The notes under the pieces are model-generated. The model had not been told where the DNA came from, did not search any database, and worked only from the letters and a program-made list of their open reading frames with translations. Position numbers and translations under genes: made by a program. From contig BTRK01000004.1 in the NCBI GenBank assembly GCA_036245805.1, positions 14,074,001 through 14,138,000 of the forward strand: a stretch of DNA of 64,000 bases, read 5' to 3'. Of the stretch, positions 1 through 12,744 are shown one piece after another. Numbering within the stretch: the stretch's first letter is position 1; each line of letters begins with the position of its first letter. The stretch comes from Pristionchus mayeri. Its lineage: Eukaryota > Nematoda > Chromadorea > Rhabditida > Neodiplogasteridae.

Positions 1-70
1 TGTACATATTGTAAGTCAATTCCGAGTTGCCGCCTCTAATAATTTAATTTCACCCCATCTGAATTTCCAG

Positions 71-1919
71 GATTCGCCTTGAACATCGTTCTGTTGGTCT
101 CATTACTACGACTTTCAAACTCCATTTTCTCGAGTGCCAACGTTCATAGAGTAAAACGAAATAGTTATGCCTCTAATAAACACATCTGTTTCAGATTCCC
201 ATATTCATCTCATCTATTCAAGGGGCTTATCTTGGACTTGCTGTAGCGATTATGAACTACGTCAGTTCTCTTTATTCTTCCCCCCCCCCCGCACAATCAC
301 TGTTAGAGCATGCAAAATACTCCAAATATTAGCTGTTTTAGAGTTTTCATCGTTTCAAGTTCAGCAGGAAGTCAGTTGCAGGTCCACATATTTCGAGAGG
401 GCACATTCGTTTTGGCAATGTTGGGACCGTTGGTACCGATCTTCCCAGTAGCAGTTTGCAATGTTGCCGGCGCGGTAGATCAATTTGGTTATACAAATAG
501 TAATCAATAAACAATAGGTCAGCTTCGTGTTCACAACAATGATGTGGACTCTGATTCCGTCCACGGCAACTATTCAATTCATTGCACTAACGAGGTATTT
601 TTGAAGCATGCTTGTTGCCTGAGACAATTGTATTTAGACCTCATTTCTCCACAAAGGAACGTCTCATCGCCTCATTCTCGTTCACTATCATTAGCGTAGT
701 ATACGTATCGGTTCGTTCACTATTTTCGCGAAATATTCATATAAAAAGGAAATTAAATACTTCCCAGTTTCTCACGAAAAAAATGCTTTCCAGTTTCTCA
801 CGCCTTCATGGATACCACTTGCCGAGTTCCCGGAATTCACTGCATTTATTGATCGAATTACCCGTGATCTCTACAAAATCGATCCCTCGAGGGAACTCGT
901 CCTGATGGGGAGCACGATTACAAGGCCGGAGTTGAATGTGAACATTTATAATTTTTGCGTTTCTAATTTTTCTTTAAAATCTACATTTTTCATATTTCAG
1001 GGCGGTCGCAGCATGCTGTTGCTACTGGTTTTCTTCGTCACTCTCCCCTACGTTTCATCCTACGCATACTTCCTCATCATGGCCTACAAGGTTAGCGGAA
1101 TCTAAGACGGGGATAAGTCCACATTTGTATTCCAGATCAGAAAACGCCTCAACATGCACGGAGCATCGATCAGTGAACGCACGATGAAAATGCAAAAATC
1201 CTTATTCCTGATGCAGAAGTTACAGGTAAAACGATAGTGTGAGTACGAAATTGGTGTAGTCTTCATTCTAAGCTATCTCGTTCACGTTTACCCTTATCTG
1301 GATCAGTTGTTTTGCTCACTACAAATCAAAGAACGACAAACACTGGTTGCATGCAACGATCGGTACATACCCATCATCTTCTAGCGTTAAAGCTTGAAAT
1401 GGCACGTATTGTATTGCATCAAAGACACTGTTTGAGGGATTCCTCCCCTTGGCGTTCATCTCCGTTCCCTTCGTTGTCTTCGTCATCGGCGCGATTCTCC
1501 ATGCGAATCTCGACTTCATTACGCTTCTCTTCACCTTCTTCCTCTGGTTCTGCCCGGTTATTCAGGTACGTTCTTTATGGTCATAAAGTCCGGGAAACGA
1601 TTCCGCGGTATTTTCATATTATGTACCCTATCGCCGATTGCTCCAGAGAGAGTATAAACATGAAGAAGCATCTAACCGAATAACATAATCTAGTCATAAG
1701 GCGTTGTAGTGTGAACGGAGCTTTTATTTTCTCTATTCTAATAATTGTCAGAATTCTCATTCATTATTGTATTTCCGGAATCAATACCAATGAGAGATCT
1801 CGGCATATTTTCAGGCTGCGGTTCAGCTGAAATTTGTTCGGGAATCCAAGAGGGCATCGGAAACCTCGCCTGCCTCAGTTGTGAGCGCCATTACAGTAAC
1901 TGTCAAATCAGCAAAGTGA
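71..1919 (+). CDS. Chemoreceptor-like 7TM protein, 5' end outside window
   Basis: Likely a nematode serpentine chemoreceptor of the str/srh superfamily, acting at sensory cilia. Exons read by eye: 71-150, 195-260, 382-447, 523-594, 638-710, 794-937, 1001-1090, 1136-1225, 1425-1565 and 1815-1919 (TGA). Visible pieces are a first hydrophobic segment (ALNIVLLVSLLR), a segment ending QFIALTR, a TM4-like stretch (SFSFTIISVVY), a TM5 exon (MLLLLVFFVTLPYVSSYAYF), a cytoplasmic loop rich in K/R/M, a TM6 beginning TLFEGFLPLAF, a TM7 ending LWFCPVIQ, and a hydrophilic tail. Phases agree at every junction except 447/523, which I could not resolve. The acceptor at 1424 (CAAAG) is weak. The start codon lies upstream of the window. 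Family-level call only. Confidence 0.68.
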
Positions 1920-2007
1920 AGAAAAGCGGAAACAATACATATCTGCGTATTTAAAAAAAATATATTTTGTATTGTACATTGTGTGAAAAAAATGATAAAA
2001 TGATCAT

Positions 2008-2376
2008 TCAAACGGCATCATGTATTACGGTAGGAGTTTGCGTAGGAGCAAGGAATGATGTTTTTGCGTCAACCATGTCATTCCTGATAAAATGACGCTG
2101 TGGTTGACGTGGTTGACGCTTCTTCGCATTGGTTTCATTCAAAATGCCTTTCTCGGCCTCGATGTCGGCCGGATTCTTCAGACTCTCGTCATGTGCCTTC
2201 ACATCCTTGTGCAGTCTGTCGATGTTGACGATCTGCTTGAGGCCGTTCTCGAACGGGGCCAGTGAGAGCTGAGCCCACGGGGGCAAGAAAGACCACGTAT
2301 AACATCCGGACGAGGGAGGGATGAGGGTAGTGAGAAGGGGTGTTATAGTAGCCAGGGCATCTGAACAAATGTACAT
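2008..2376 (-). CDS. Unrecognised coding fragment, hydrophilic C-terminus
   Basis: An open frame of 122 codons. Its middle part (about residues 40-95) has a strong G/C third-position bias unlike the surrounding AT-rich DNA, and charged, plausible protein content (for example APFENGLKQIVNIDRLHKDV). This suggests a real exon or a retrocopied exon. The first 20 or so codons look less convincing, so the true 5' border may be an acceptor inside the frame. No domain is recognised and no further exons are evident upstream on this strand. It may be the last exon of a gene whose remainder has been lost. Confidence 0.4.
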   Translation of the reverse strand: MYICSDALATITPLLTTLIPPSSGCYTWSFLPPWAQLSLAPFENGLKQIVNIDRLHKDVKAHDESLKNPADIEAEKGILNETNAKKRQPRQPQRHFIRNDMVDAKTSFLAPTQTPTVIHDAV

Positions 2377-2627
2377 TTAAAGCCGTTCAAAATGAGCCTA
2401 TTCAAATACCGATGATCAAAGAAACTGGAGGATCAGCGAAACGGACTACATTTCCAAATTCCCAACTTGTTTTATTGATCTCTCGTGGTTCAGAGGTTCC
2501 TTGTTGTTGCTTCCCAATAGTGTTTTGTCAAAATAAACCGTCTTATCGTATAATCCATTTATACGTTTTCTTTTTTATTCGGTCTTATCGCATTATTTTG
2601 CAAAAAATGATTGAGAATCAAATATGA

Positions 2628-2651
2628 GGTTGTTGCGAAAGTCTTGCTCGG
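2628..2651 (+). repeat. Solo mariner-type terminal sequence
   Basis: AGGTTGTTGCGAAAGTCTTG matches the inverted termini of the mariner-like element at 20106-23672. No partner end is seen nearby, so this is a solitary end of a deleted copy. From here to about 5300 I see no gene; the DNA is AT-rich with scattered repeat fragments. Confidence 0.5.
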
Positions 2652-3289
2652 CGTTTCATCTTTCCGATTTTGTTCCCTTCTGAACTCCAGTGCCTAATAT
2701 CTCAGAATTGTTGAAGAGGGTGAACCGTTGTTTCACGAGCATAATTGATTTCAATCGTGATCAGAATACATGCCTTGAAATTTGAGATTTCATAAATTAG
2801 CAAAAATTTTGCGAAATTTTGCAACGAAATTTGGTGTGAATTCTGATCTGTCAGATACAAGAGATCGAAGTCCAAATAATTTCCATATATATTTTGGAAG
2901 AGCATAGTGTGCTCGTTAACCCCAGCACAGATCATTCAAGCTGCGCAAGAAATGAAAACTTGATAGAATTATCAAATTAAGCATTCCAAGAACCCTTTCA
3001 ATTATTTGAATAGCCATATCTAGTCAACGCAATTATGAATAATTCCGATACTTCATTTTTAAGAAGAACATAATAAGATAATTATAATATAGATAAGATA
3101 TTGATCCCTGAATCTCCTTACCCAAAAAACGTGAGGACAAAATCATATTTATCTAAAAGGTTTTAACTATAAATTCCCAAAAAGGGACACGTCTAAAGAA
3201 GGGATTTTAGTACTGACTTATCACGGATCTCCTGTAAAAATGCAGGAAAATGAGACTCTTTCACGACAAAAAAAAATTTGGATCACGGA

Positions 3290-3560
3290 TTTCGCCGTAA
3301 ACGTTAGTACTAACCAAAGTGAGGGCGCGGAGAACGCATATCTACTTCATTCCTCGAAATTTGCATGTTGAGCAGAGTTATGACCTACCGCGTTGGAAGG
3401 CCGTATATCGGTCAGTTTTTGACCTACAGCGAGCGGATTTTTTTCAATCGACTCGTAATAGAGAAATCTGCAAATAAGTTCTTTAACGCTCCGTGCGGAA
3501 ATGATGTATTCACACAGTTTCATGCGAAAAACCGTTTTTCTCATCTCAATATGCTAATTT
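3290..3560 (+). repeat. Dispersed repeat related to the 9.4-10.6 kb foldback
   Basis: The segment with GAAATTTGCATGTTG, AGTTATGACCTAC and TTTTTGACCTACAGCGAGC recurs at 9087-9200, 9450-9600 and inverted at 10460-10560. It is therefore a divergent single-arm copy of that foldback family. Confidence 0.6.
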
Positions 3561-3970
3561 TCTTCCTTTTCTGATGAAAACATCACGATTTTTATTCCTG
3601 ATTCGGATTCCCCATCCCCGAAATGCGTACTTCATTGGTCACCGTAGGTCGACTATCATATCGGCACTCATATGGGAGAATTTGAACAGTGTAATTTTAA
3701 AATTAAACATGTTTTGGTACGTATCTCCCCTCCAACTTATGCAAATGTAAGAACTTAGACGACTTTTGGATACCTCTCCAGTAGGTCTCCAACAATGACT
3801 CAGGGGTACGAAACCCGGAAGTTAGCCGTTTTCGAGATACGGAGTAAAAACCCTTTTCAATGGATCACACAGAGAGAATTGCATTTTCGTCAAAAATATT
3901 ACTCGCCCCTCATCACGCTCACCGTTCTTCGACCATACAGGAGGTCTGCCACTAGAGTACATAAAAAGTC

Positions 3971-4032
3971 GTCTCTTCATTCCGTACACTCCCTCGATCG
4001 AGCAGTGAGAGAGTGTGAGAAATGAAGAGACC
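3971..4032. repeat. Short palindrome with the CGTCTCTTCATT terminus
   Basis: CGTCTCTTCATTCCGTACAC and its near reverse complement near 4005-4032 form a hairpin. The same end sequence appears in several introns of this window (27818, 34800, 35080, 42312, 48130), indicating a short MITE-like family. Confidence 0.5.
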
Positions 4033-5311
4033 GTAGTGTCACTTTCTCCAACTCTATTTGCCGTTCAATCGACTCTCACTTGTGTCTCCTCTCCTCTCTT
4101 TGATGATACTCGGGGTGTAAAAAACACAAAAAAATAACGTTGACTTTTTCCCACAAGAGCAATGTTTAATCTGAATACGTTTTAATTTGCTGTAACAGCC
4201 TTTTAAATGCACAAACAAAATCAGATTCGTGCATCAACTCCTCTGCTGCTACCACACGCAACAGGACGAAGTACGCTCTGTCTCAGATGCCACAGCTGGC
4301 AACAAGAAGGCAACTCGAATTGGCCCTACAATCACTCTACCAGTTCTAGGTTAAGATGACACATTGAAGGATAGCGGGCCCACAATCGTAAAACATCCTT
4401 GTACACTCGCAAAGGCATAATTACCAGCCCTAACAAGTTAACTGCATATTTTCGTTCACGCTATATTATTGTTAGTGAGATACTTTAATTTTTTTTCTTT
4501 TGGAATGCTCGCATATACGTGCTTTACCAAAAACTCTTCAGACCAACTTGATCGAATTCATCTCTGTTCATCGAAAAGTTGGACAATCAATGATTTTCAT
4601 GTTCGATTTAAAAACTATGCAATAAAGCCTTTCAAACAAAAAATAAATGTCTCGAAGGCCTCAAAACTATGAGTTCAAGTATTTTTTTTCAAATTATCTG
4701 ATCACCCTATCCAAACTATCGTTATCTAGCGTAAACAAGACTTACCGGGGCGCATTATAGTAGGACGAGAGTATGCGAGGTACAACAACACGCGTGACAA
4801 ATAAACACTAAAATGGTTAATTTTGGTATCCCTCTTCATTTAGTAGAGGAGCGTTTCCTTTTTTGCAAGTATTCGATGTCGCTGGTACACATCCGACCTG
4901 CCAATCACTTTCACTCTCGATAAGTCGAGCTTTCTTTCATCAAAGGACGCTATTACTTTTTCACCAATTTTCTGAAATAATCACCAAATTCGACAAAAAC
5001 TTTTCTACGAGGTCTTGAACCATAAGGATCTCAATTCCACTGACGGTTTTTTTAAATCGATATTAATTTTGTATTTTCAAATCGTGTCCCCTCTTCAATA
5101 AATATTAACGAATATAGATTAAATAGGAATTTTATTATCAGCCTTTTCCATCATCCGCGATATAGATATCATTCGAACCGTCTTGGCATGGACAGTAAAG
5201 GCTCGCCAAATTTTTTTTAGAATATATCAAGAACCAAATATAAATTATGGATGCACTTGACCTACAATCACAATTCAGACATTTCTAAAATCCGAAAATT
5301 GAAACGAAATC

Positions 5312-5482
5312 ATGGCCCTGGAATCAGTTCGTATTTCATTGTACGGTCTGATTTCCAATTGCCTGCTCACGTACGTGATGCTTCAATTCACGCGTGAATC
5401 CCTGGGGGTGTACGAGCATCTGCAGCTGATCTTTGCCGTTTTCGACTTCTTCCTCGTCACTCAGCACATGGTGCTGAAACCG
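5312..5482 (+). pseudogene. Isolated first exon of a str-type chemoreceptor
   Basis: An ATG-initiated 57-codon exon ends at a GTGCGA donor after LKP. It contains the typical str/srj start: TM1 with GLISNCLLTYVMLQFT, then RESLGVYEHLQ and TM2 with LIFAVFDFFLVTQHMV. I found no continuing exons on this strand before 6831, where an opposite-strand receptor ends. It is most likely a relic of a duplicated receptor gene; a distant intact downstream part cannot be excluded. Confidence 0.62.
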
Positions 5483-6035
5483 GTGCGAATTCGGATCCGT
5501 TAACCGGCAAACAGCGCGCTTGCTTTAGCAATTGAAATTCAAATACTGACTGAATAATTCAACATTTTGGAAGCACCTTCGTCTCTCACATTCCATTCCA
5601 CAATTCGAGAAGCGCCAGCAATAAAGTAAAGGAATGGAAACATCACACGAGAGAGACGAGAGCGAGATACCGGGAGGGAGGGAGGTTTAATTGAACTCAG
5701 CAAACAATGCCCCTTTGTGTGAGAGGAGGGAGTGTGTGCATCAGTTGTGAGTCTCTCCCTGAATTACTCTGTACGATCTAAATGACGTCAGAATTATCGG
5801 GAAAAGTGGAAAATTGACACAGAGATGGAAACTTTCCTTGATACAAGACGTCATGGAATGATAGAAAATTGTATTTAGTATTCGCTTGTGGAAGATGAAC
5901 TCCTTCAGGTGGCATTCAAATACCAATGCTGGGAAGCTTTTAAGTTGGCTCTTCTTTATGTTTTTCGTGATAGGGTATTAGTTTGATGGTATGGTACGCT
6001 TTTTCAAAGTAGTAATAGTATACTACCGTGGATCA

Positions 6036-6490
6036 AAAACGAACCTTCAGCAATCGTTCGCGGGGTGAAAATTTTTGGAAGATCACAGCTTGAACGATAA
6101 GCGAGGTGACAAATCGAGTTTGAACGATCACATCCATCAACTCCATTAGCCTTCTATTTTAAAAGGCAAAGGGAGAAAGGTGAAGGCATATTTTTATAGT
6201 CGGCAAGAAACAACTATTCTAGGTGGTCCAGTGGGGCCGACAGTTGTAATGGCTTTGCATTCCTTCCGCATAAAGTGCTAGGGAACGTTAACATTCGCGA
6301 CTGCACTCCCTTACGACTGAGATCTCAGTGTTTGTTTGCTGATGGCATTTTAGAGTCAGCGAACTACAATACTAGTACTATTTGAAAATACAGGGATAAA
6401 AAACGAATCTCGGTGATCTTTCGCGAGATGACAATTTTGAACGATCACATTCGTCAACTCCATTAGTCTTCTCCATTATCCAGTTAGCAT
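6036..6490 (+). repeat. Diverged direct repeat pair
   Basis: Two copies, about 6036-6170 and 6395-6480, share CAACTCCATTAG, TTGAACGATCACAT and an AACGAA...TCGCG block. No coding potential is seen. The stretch 5483-6830 otherwise holds nothing recognisable. Confidence 0.4.
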
Positions 6491-6830
6491 TTAAATTGTG
6501 ATCATATGAGATCACATCAATTAATGCGATCTATGTGAGGAATTCACACAATTCAAGAATTTATCCGCTCGAAATACAGTCGCGAGCAAAAGTGTATTTC
6601 AAATTCCAAATTTCACTTCCTTCCCTGGCCACATTCAAAATTCGTAGGTAGAATAACTTGATTTCGCAATTTTGCGTACTTATTAACGGCTAGTTTCGGC
6701 ACAAAGTGCCAGGACATGATTTTTGCAGCAGTTGCTAATTTCCGGTTGATGAAAATATGATACTATTCCAAAATTTTTCGAAATTGTAATGCAGCTTTAT
6801 TGACGCAAAAACATAGAACGATACATATTT

Positions 6831-8513
6831 TCAATTATGAACTTCGGATGCCTGAACAATGGATGGATGATTGATAGAAACAGTAGATGCATTAAGAGAT
6901 GGTTGAAAGGAAGAAGCGGTGAATTGGGTGTCTTTGACGAACAACACTGTATGTTTTGGCTTGATTCCGATCAATTTCAAGAATCCAATAAGATAGTCTC
7001 TGATCAGCACAATGATCACAACCGCGTCCCACCCGGGGAAGAACGAGACAAGAAATGTGAAACTGTTTGCCAATTCGACTCCTGAAAAGGTGAATCTCTT
7101 TTTTTAAATATTTGTGTGCTCGAGTAAAATTACCTGAAATATTGAGAAAAGGGCACATGATGTTTAAAAAGTAGGGGACGTACACGCACACTACTGGGAT
7201 AAAGGTCTGAAAATGGTGCGTAAATTAAACTAATAGGTATACATTGCCATACTATGATTATAATATCATGACAATATTTTCACAATATTAACATACCTGA
7301 GCTATCACGGCAATGAGAAGCGTGTACTGCATTGCGACAAGTTTCTGCGACAGCGACGTCGTTTTGATTATCTCCACATAGGTGATCGTGCCGATGGTAG
7401 CTGCGGTGCATAAGCTCCCGAATATGATAATCATCGTGACGATGATTACGCAGACAACACTCGGATAGCACAGCTTCCCATCGCGCTGAATTGGGCATTT
7501 CTCAACAATTCCTTATTACAAAATACCTAGTGCTCCATAACAATCCATCCGTCCTGGACGTCAAGAGGATGAGAGTGGATGAAGGAGGCCCGAATGTGGG
7601 CCAGCGAAATATCCTCGGCATCGGCTTTGATTGCCCATGAGCACGCGAACCTGACGAGAAGCGACCATGAGACATATTTCGAATATTACCGAACCATAGA
7701 CATCCCATGAATATTACCGAACCATAGACATCCCATGAAGGGGATACATGCTGAGCTTTGCGAGGAATCGCTTATCCGAGAACCAGGCAATGCGAGCAGG
7801 GCTGAATTGAATATGGAATATTAGAAATGCCCTATCTTTCTCTCTCTCTCTCTCTTCGAATTGCGAATTCTATTATTTACTGGGCGATGCTCCAGTATCT
7901 GTAGATGAAATGGATGTTCATGAGCGTGAAGGGAAGACTGAAGAAGGAGAAATACAGCGCAGTGTAGAACTGAAAACAAATATGTAAAACAATGCATGTT
8001 CAAAAATTATACCACGGTGTCCTCATTTGATTCACTCTCCCACATTTCAAGTGTACTATTCTAACTCAAATTTAAATTTTTTTTAAATTTATTTTTAATT
8101 TTTTTGTATTTAAATGTGTGCACATACGTGAGACTGCCACGGCATGTAGAGAGCAGCACCGAAGGTGTTCTCCAGCACAGTTACAAACTAAAAGAGTCGC
8201 ATGTGATGAGTGGACAGCAGGGCAGGAGGGTTGAGGCTCAAGTTGAGGCAGGATTGCTTACGGGATTGCAGATAATTTGCAGCACGCACAGGAAGATGGC
8301 ATAGGACGCGAATATGGCTAGGAGATACTCGTAGTTGCCAAGGTAGGCATTCGAATACTTTTTAATCAGCACCAGCAACAGCGCGTTGAAGCTAATGCCG
8401 AACACTATGCATCCACAATTTAAATGACACAGATTAGCTCGAGTCGACTCACGAATGTTAACAGTGTCTTTGGTCAGATAGTAGTAGGAAAGAGGCGAGG
8501 TGGTGTTCATCAT
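6831..8513 (-). CDS. str-type chemoreceptor gene, nine exons, in-frame TAG (possible pseudogene)
   Basis: Seven-transmembrane nematode chemoreceptor. Exons (minus): 8453-8513, 8262-8404, 8128-8187, 7881-7969, 7718-7801, 7527-7650, 7297-7485, 7134-7206 and 6831-7081. Phases agree throughout and give 358 codons, the usual str length. Landmarks: TM1/2 with FGISFNALLLVLIKKYS and LGNYEYLLAIFA; TM3 end with FIYRYWSIA (the family YRY motif); an acidic loop 2; TM5 with VIIVTMIIIFGSL; TM6 with TFIPVVCVYVPYFLNIM; and TM7 with FFPGWDAVVIIVLIRDY. Codon 187, the last of exon 6 (7527-7529), is TAG directly before the GTATTT donor. Unless another donor is used, the gene is truncated after loop 2. Exon 5 ends inside a 28-bp tandem duplication (see findings). 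Confidence 0.8.
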
Positions 8514-8700
8514 GCTTTGCGTCAGAGATAATGATCATGAAAGTGATGACAATGCCGAGAAGAAAATTTTGTAATAAGGCTTGGCGACCGGCATTGAGAC
8601 GCTCGTTTCCGATCATAAGTTAGTTATCGTCATCACATGCGTGATTAAGGGCGCCTGTATTAGATAATATCTCATTATAAAACTGTGCATGGTATGATAT

Positions 8701-8772
8701 AAGATTAAGGAACAGCTGATCATTGGATAAGTTGATCTTGTATTATCCAATGATCTACTGTTCCTTAACATA
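8701..8772. repeat. Short inverted repeat
   Basis: TTAAGGAACAG...GATCATTGGATAA is followed after a short loop by its reverse complement, giving a hairpin of about 25 bp with one or two mismatches. No promoter or gene context is visible. Confidence 0.6.
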
Positions 8773-9436
8773 ATATGGCTGCAAAATTTCTAATGGATAA
8801 ATACTGGAAAAAGAGTAAAACTGAGAAATAATTCAAAGTTTGAATAAATTCGAGACCGAGAGAGAGCGCGGTTGAGGAACGACACATGTACATTATCCCT
8901 ATGGCCATTCGCCAATTCCTGCCTAGAGTGAGCATATCCGATGCTTTTCTCAACTTGCAATCGTTAAAATGAATTGATTTTTGCAAATCGAGAGTTACCC
9001 AAATTCATACCATTTTGAAGGGGAACATCAAATCAATGTTAGGAGAAAAGTTGGAATTTTCAGTTTACGATGTAACTAGTAAGACGACTGACCAAAGCTA
9101 GTGCGGGGAGAACGCCTATCCACTTCGTTTCTCAAAATTTGCATGTTGAAGGGTAGTTGTGACCTACCGCTTCAAAGAGCTGTATCTCAAAAAGTCCTTT
9201 TACAAAAGCGCCTAATGAAGTGCTCTACAACCGTATTAACTTTATTTGCATTCATACGGTGCATCATCACCTTAATATGACCAAAAAACTGATTTTCCAT
9301 CACAGTTAATTTTCTCGCAATTGTTCTCTTAACTGTACGAATTTTATTGCAGATTCGGATATCACGGATCTTCTGTAAGATTGCAGTAACCCACACGACA
9401 GCTAAAAAAATTTGATCTTCGTTTTTGTTGAGACAA

Positions 9437-10605
9437 GTCGGACTAGGCATTGTGAGAGCGGGGAGAAAGTATTTCCACTCAGATTTTCGAAATTTGCATG
9501 TTGGACGGAGTTATGACCTACAACTTTGGAGGGTCGTATCTCCGTTGGATTTTGACCTACAGTGAGCTAATTGTTTTCATTCGACGCGTAATGAGCTAAT
9601 CTACATGCCCCTTCTATTACAATACGAGCAAAAGGGCCATCTTCCATGAGTAATTCTCAAAAAATCGTTTTTTCATGCATAATATGCAAATTATCTCCTT
9701 CGTTGTCCACCTACAATACGATTTTTATCTTTGATTCTGATTCTTAATAGTCGAATTGAGGTACATATGTATTTCATTGCTCATAACTCTGGGCTATTTA
9801 TACAGCTACTCAGTAGGAAGAATCCGGACTTGTAATTTTTTTTGAGTTAAATACATTTTGGAATGTATCATGCCGTAAACGTATGCAAATGTGCAAAGTT
9901 CGACCATCTTTCGGAAGCTCTCAATTATGTCTAAAACATTGACTCAGTGACCCAAATTGTTAAACATGATAGTGTTTGAGATATTACGCGAAAACACATT
10001 CAGAGAAGCTCTCATTGTTTCCACCCCCATTGTTTCTACTAACTACGATATATTGCTATATCTCAAAAACTATCATGTTTAACGATTTGGGTCAATGTTT
10101 TAGACAATATTGAGAGCTTCCGAAAGATGGTCGAACTTTACACATTTGCATAAGTTTACGGCATGATACATTCCGAAATGTATTTAACTCAAAAAAATAT
10201 TACAAGTCCGGATTCTTCCCACTGAATAGCTGTATGAAGAGCCCCGGGTTTTGAACAATGAAATACATACGTACCTCAATTCGACAATGGAGAATCAGAA
10301 TCAAAGATAAAAATCGTATTGTAGGTGGGTAACGAAGGAGATAATTTACATATTATGCATGAAAAAACGGTTTTTTGAGAATTACTCATGGAAGATGGCA
10401 GTTTGCTCGTATTGTAATAGGAGGGGCATGTAGATTAGCTCATTACGCGTCGAATAAAAACAATTAGCTCACTGTAGGTCAAAATCCAACGGAGATACGA
10501 CCCTCCAAAGTTGTAGGTCATAACTCCGTCCAACATGCAAATTTCGCAAATCTGAGTGGAAATACTTTCTCCCCGCCCTCACAATGCCTACTTCGACACA
10601 TTATT
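9437..10605. repeat. Foldback element, about 1.17 kb
   Basis: Left arm about 9437-9995 and right arm about 10047-10605 are near-perfect reverse complements centred near 10020 (for example CATGTTGGACGGAGTTATGA on the left and its complement at about 10500). No ORF of note. This is the form of a non-autonomous foldback/MITE transposon. Single-arm relatives occur at 3290-3560 and 9087-9200. Confidence 0.85.
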
Positions 10606-10667
10606 TTTAAACTGTCGCAAAAGGTTCCCATTTTCCTACATTTTTACAGGAGATCCGTGATATAAGA

Positions 10668-11668
10668 GAGGAATCGCGAGAGAATCGAGCATTTTAGGGC
10701 GGCTAGCGGCGGAGAATTTCAAATTTGTCCTATCTGGCTGAAATTTTCGTGAGAAGTATTTTGGATGATGCTCTTTCAAACTGCGTCGTCAGAATTTTGA
10801 TATCAGAATTTTGATATCTCTCGTCATCTTCGAGATTCAGAAGGTCAAACTTGGCACTATCATTTTTCGACATTCAAATCGCGCTCACTTAAATGATCAT
10901 AAATCCGTTTAAAAATAAGATAGAAGGTCGTTATTTGTTTCGTAAGAAAGCTACCATCATGCTCTATAACTTTTATGTTGACGTCATTCGTTGTGGTCGT
11001 CCTGGTTCGGGGTGGTTGGGTACACTAAAAATGGCTGTTCTCAAAAAATCGGAAAACGTCTTGAGATCGGGTGCTTTTTTGATAGACCCTATGGTGAGCT
11101 ATCTGGTGCCCAAAAAGCAGGCAAATCGAGATGGGGGAAAAAAGTGGGCTCACTTTTTGTACGGTGACCCAGAAATCGGTCCCTGACAGCAATACTTCCA
11201 AAGCTCTAATTGGCCGCTATTGGGTGCAAATGCATTCAAAAACATCAAAAACAACATTCTAAGTTGTTCCCCCAATAGCTGTACCACTTTCATCAGTCAA
11301 AATTACGGTAGGAACTCAAATTCAAAAATCGAGATTTTGATCCTCAACAACCTATGGGATGGGTGCTACTGCTCTAAATAGGTTCAAAGCCATGTAGGAA
11401 CATCCCTTGAAACGTATCAAGCAAAGTGGGCACGTATAAAGACGCTATTTCATCGGCTGGATTCAAGGAAATGCACAAAAGTGTAAATCGGTTAAAAATT
11501 GAGATTCGGACCTGCACCTAGGCTAGAAATGTAGAGAACAACGAGCCAAACATTTTATCTGTTGAAAGTGAGCTTCTATCTATCTCACGAAAATTTCAGC
11601 CAGATAGGACAAATTTGAATTCACCGCCGCTAAGTGCTCGGTTCTCTCGCGATTCCTCTCATAAATAT
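10668..11668. repeat. Element with about 90-bp inverted ends
   Basis: GAGGAATCGCGAGAGAATCGAG...TTTTCGTGAGA (10668-10762) recurs inverted at 11580-11668. The roughly 0.8-kb interior has no convincing coding region. It is probably a non-autonomous DNA element adjoining the foldback at 9437-10605. Confidence 0.65.
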
Positions 11669-11869
11669 TCCTGCCGGATACCGTAACACGGCGAAATACG
11701 CTACACTTTCCCACATTCGTAAAATATATTGAGGTGACAAATAGATAGTACGGGAGATGTTGGAGATGGATTGTCAATTTTATTTGGGAAAATTTCACTT
11801 GGGAAAGTAATTTCACGTAAACAACAATTTGAGAAAGGCCATTATGTAAATAGACCTCTCGGAATTGAT

Positions 11870-12487
11870 TGAGTGGGAAGAAATAACTGGTCAAAATGGG
11901 TTCGGAATATGCAATTACGGATAATGCTTTTTGGGAAAGTCAATTTTCGGATTTTTTTCTTGGAAATTTTTTATAGGGAAATCCATTTGCTTTATACAAA
12001 TCTAGAGTCGATCCATCGCAGATATGCATTTCGATGGCATTTATTGACTCATTGCTGGTATTAGATGTGAGCTATCACTTAGCAACGCGGAGGATAAGAA
12101 AGGTGCAGTAGTGTCAAGATATTTTGAGAAGTCGAAGGATGATTAGGTTAAGCGATGCGTCCGATAAGGCTGTTTCCCTAGAAGCACCGTGACCGTGTAG
12201 CTCAAACTAGTTTCAGCGAATGCCGATTGCCTGATGCTGATTGGAAAATGCTGATCAATTGAGGAAAAGTGCTCTTAGTGGTGTTTGTGTTCTTAGTTCT
12301 AAGGTATGATGATATTCAAGTGGAAATTTTAAAGAGAATGAATATCCATTTTGCATCAGCTTGTGAACAATTTTCTTCCAGAAACAATATTTCCAGAAAA
12401 AAATTTCCGAGAATTGACTTTCCCAAAAAGCATTATCCGAAATTGCATATTCTGAGACCTTTGTTCCGAGCTCGATCATTCCCACTC
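11870..12487. repeat. Inverted repeat element
   Basis: The GTGGGAAGAAATAACTGGTC...GCTTTTTGGGAAAGTCAATT block at 11874-11985 recurs inverted at 12400-12487 with divergence. The interior has no recognised gene. Similarity may extend outward in degraded form. Confidence 0.55.
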
Positions 12488-12744
12488 TCTCCTTCCAAAC
12501 GGACCGGTTACGAGAAAATGATTTCTGTAATTAAATTTCCCATAGCACCTTTTCCAATGAAACATATTACAAATTAATTTATCCTGGATTTTTCTTCTCA
12601 AACGTTCATTTACGAAATTAAATTGACATATCGGGATAGTACCTGGAGATGTATCATATACAATGAAGGCGGAGGGGGGGGGGGGGCAGGTGTAACTCTA
12701 TCCACAATGTTGCAGGTATACAATGATGCACTTGAGAGCACTTG

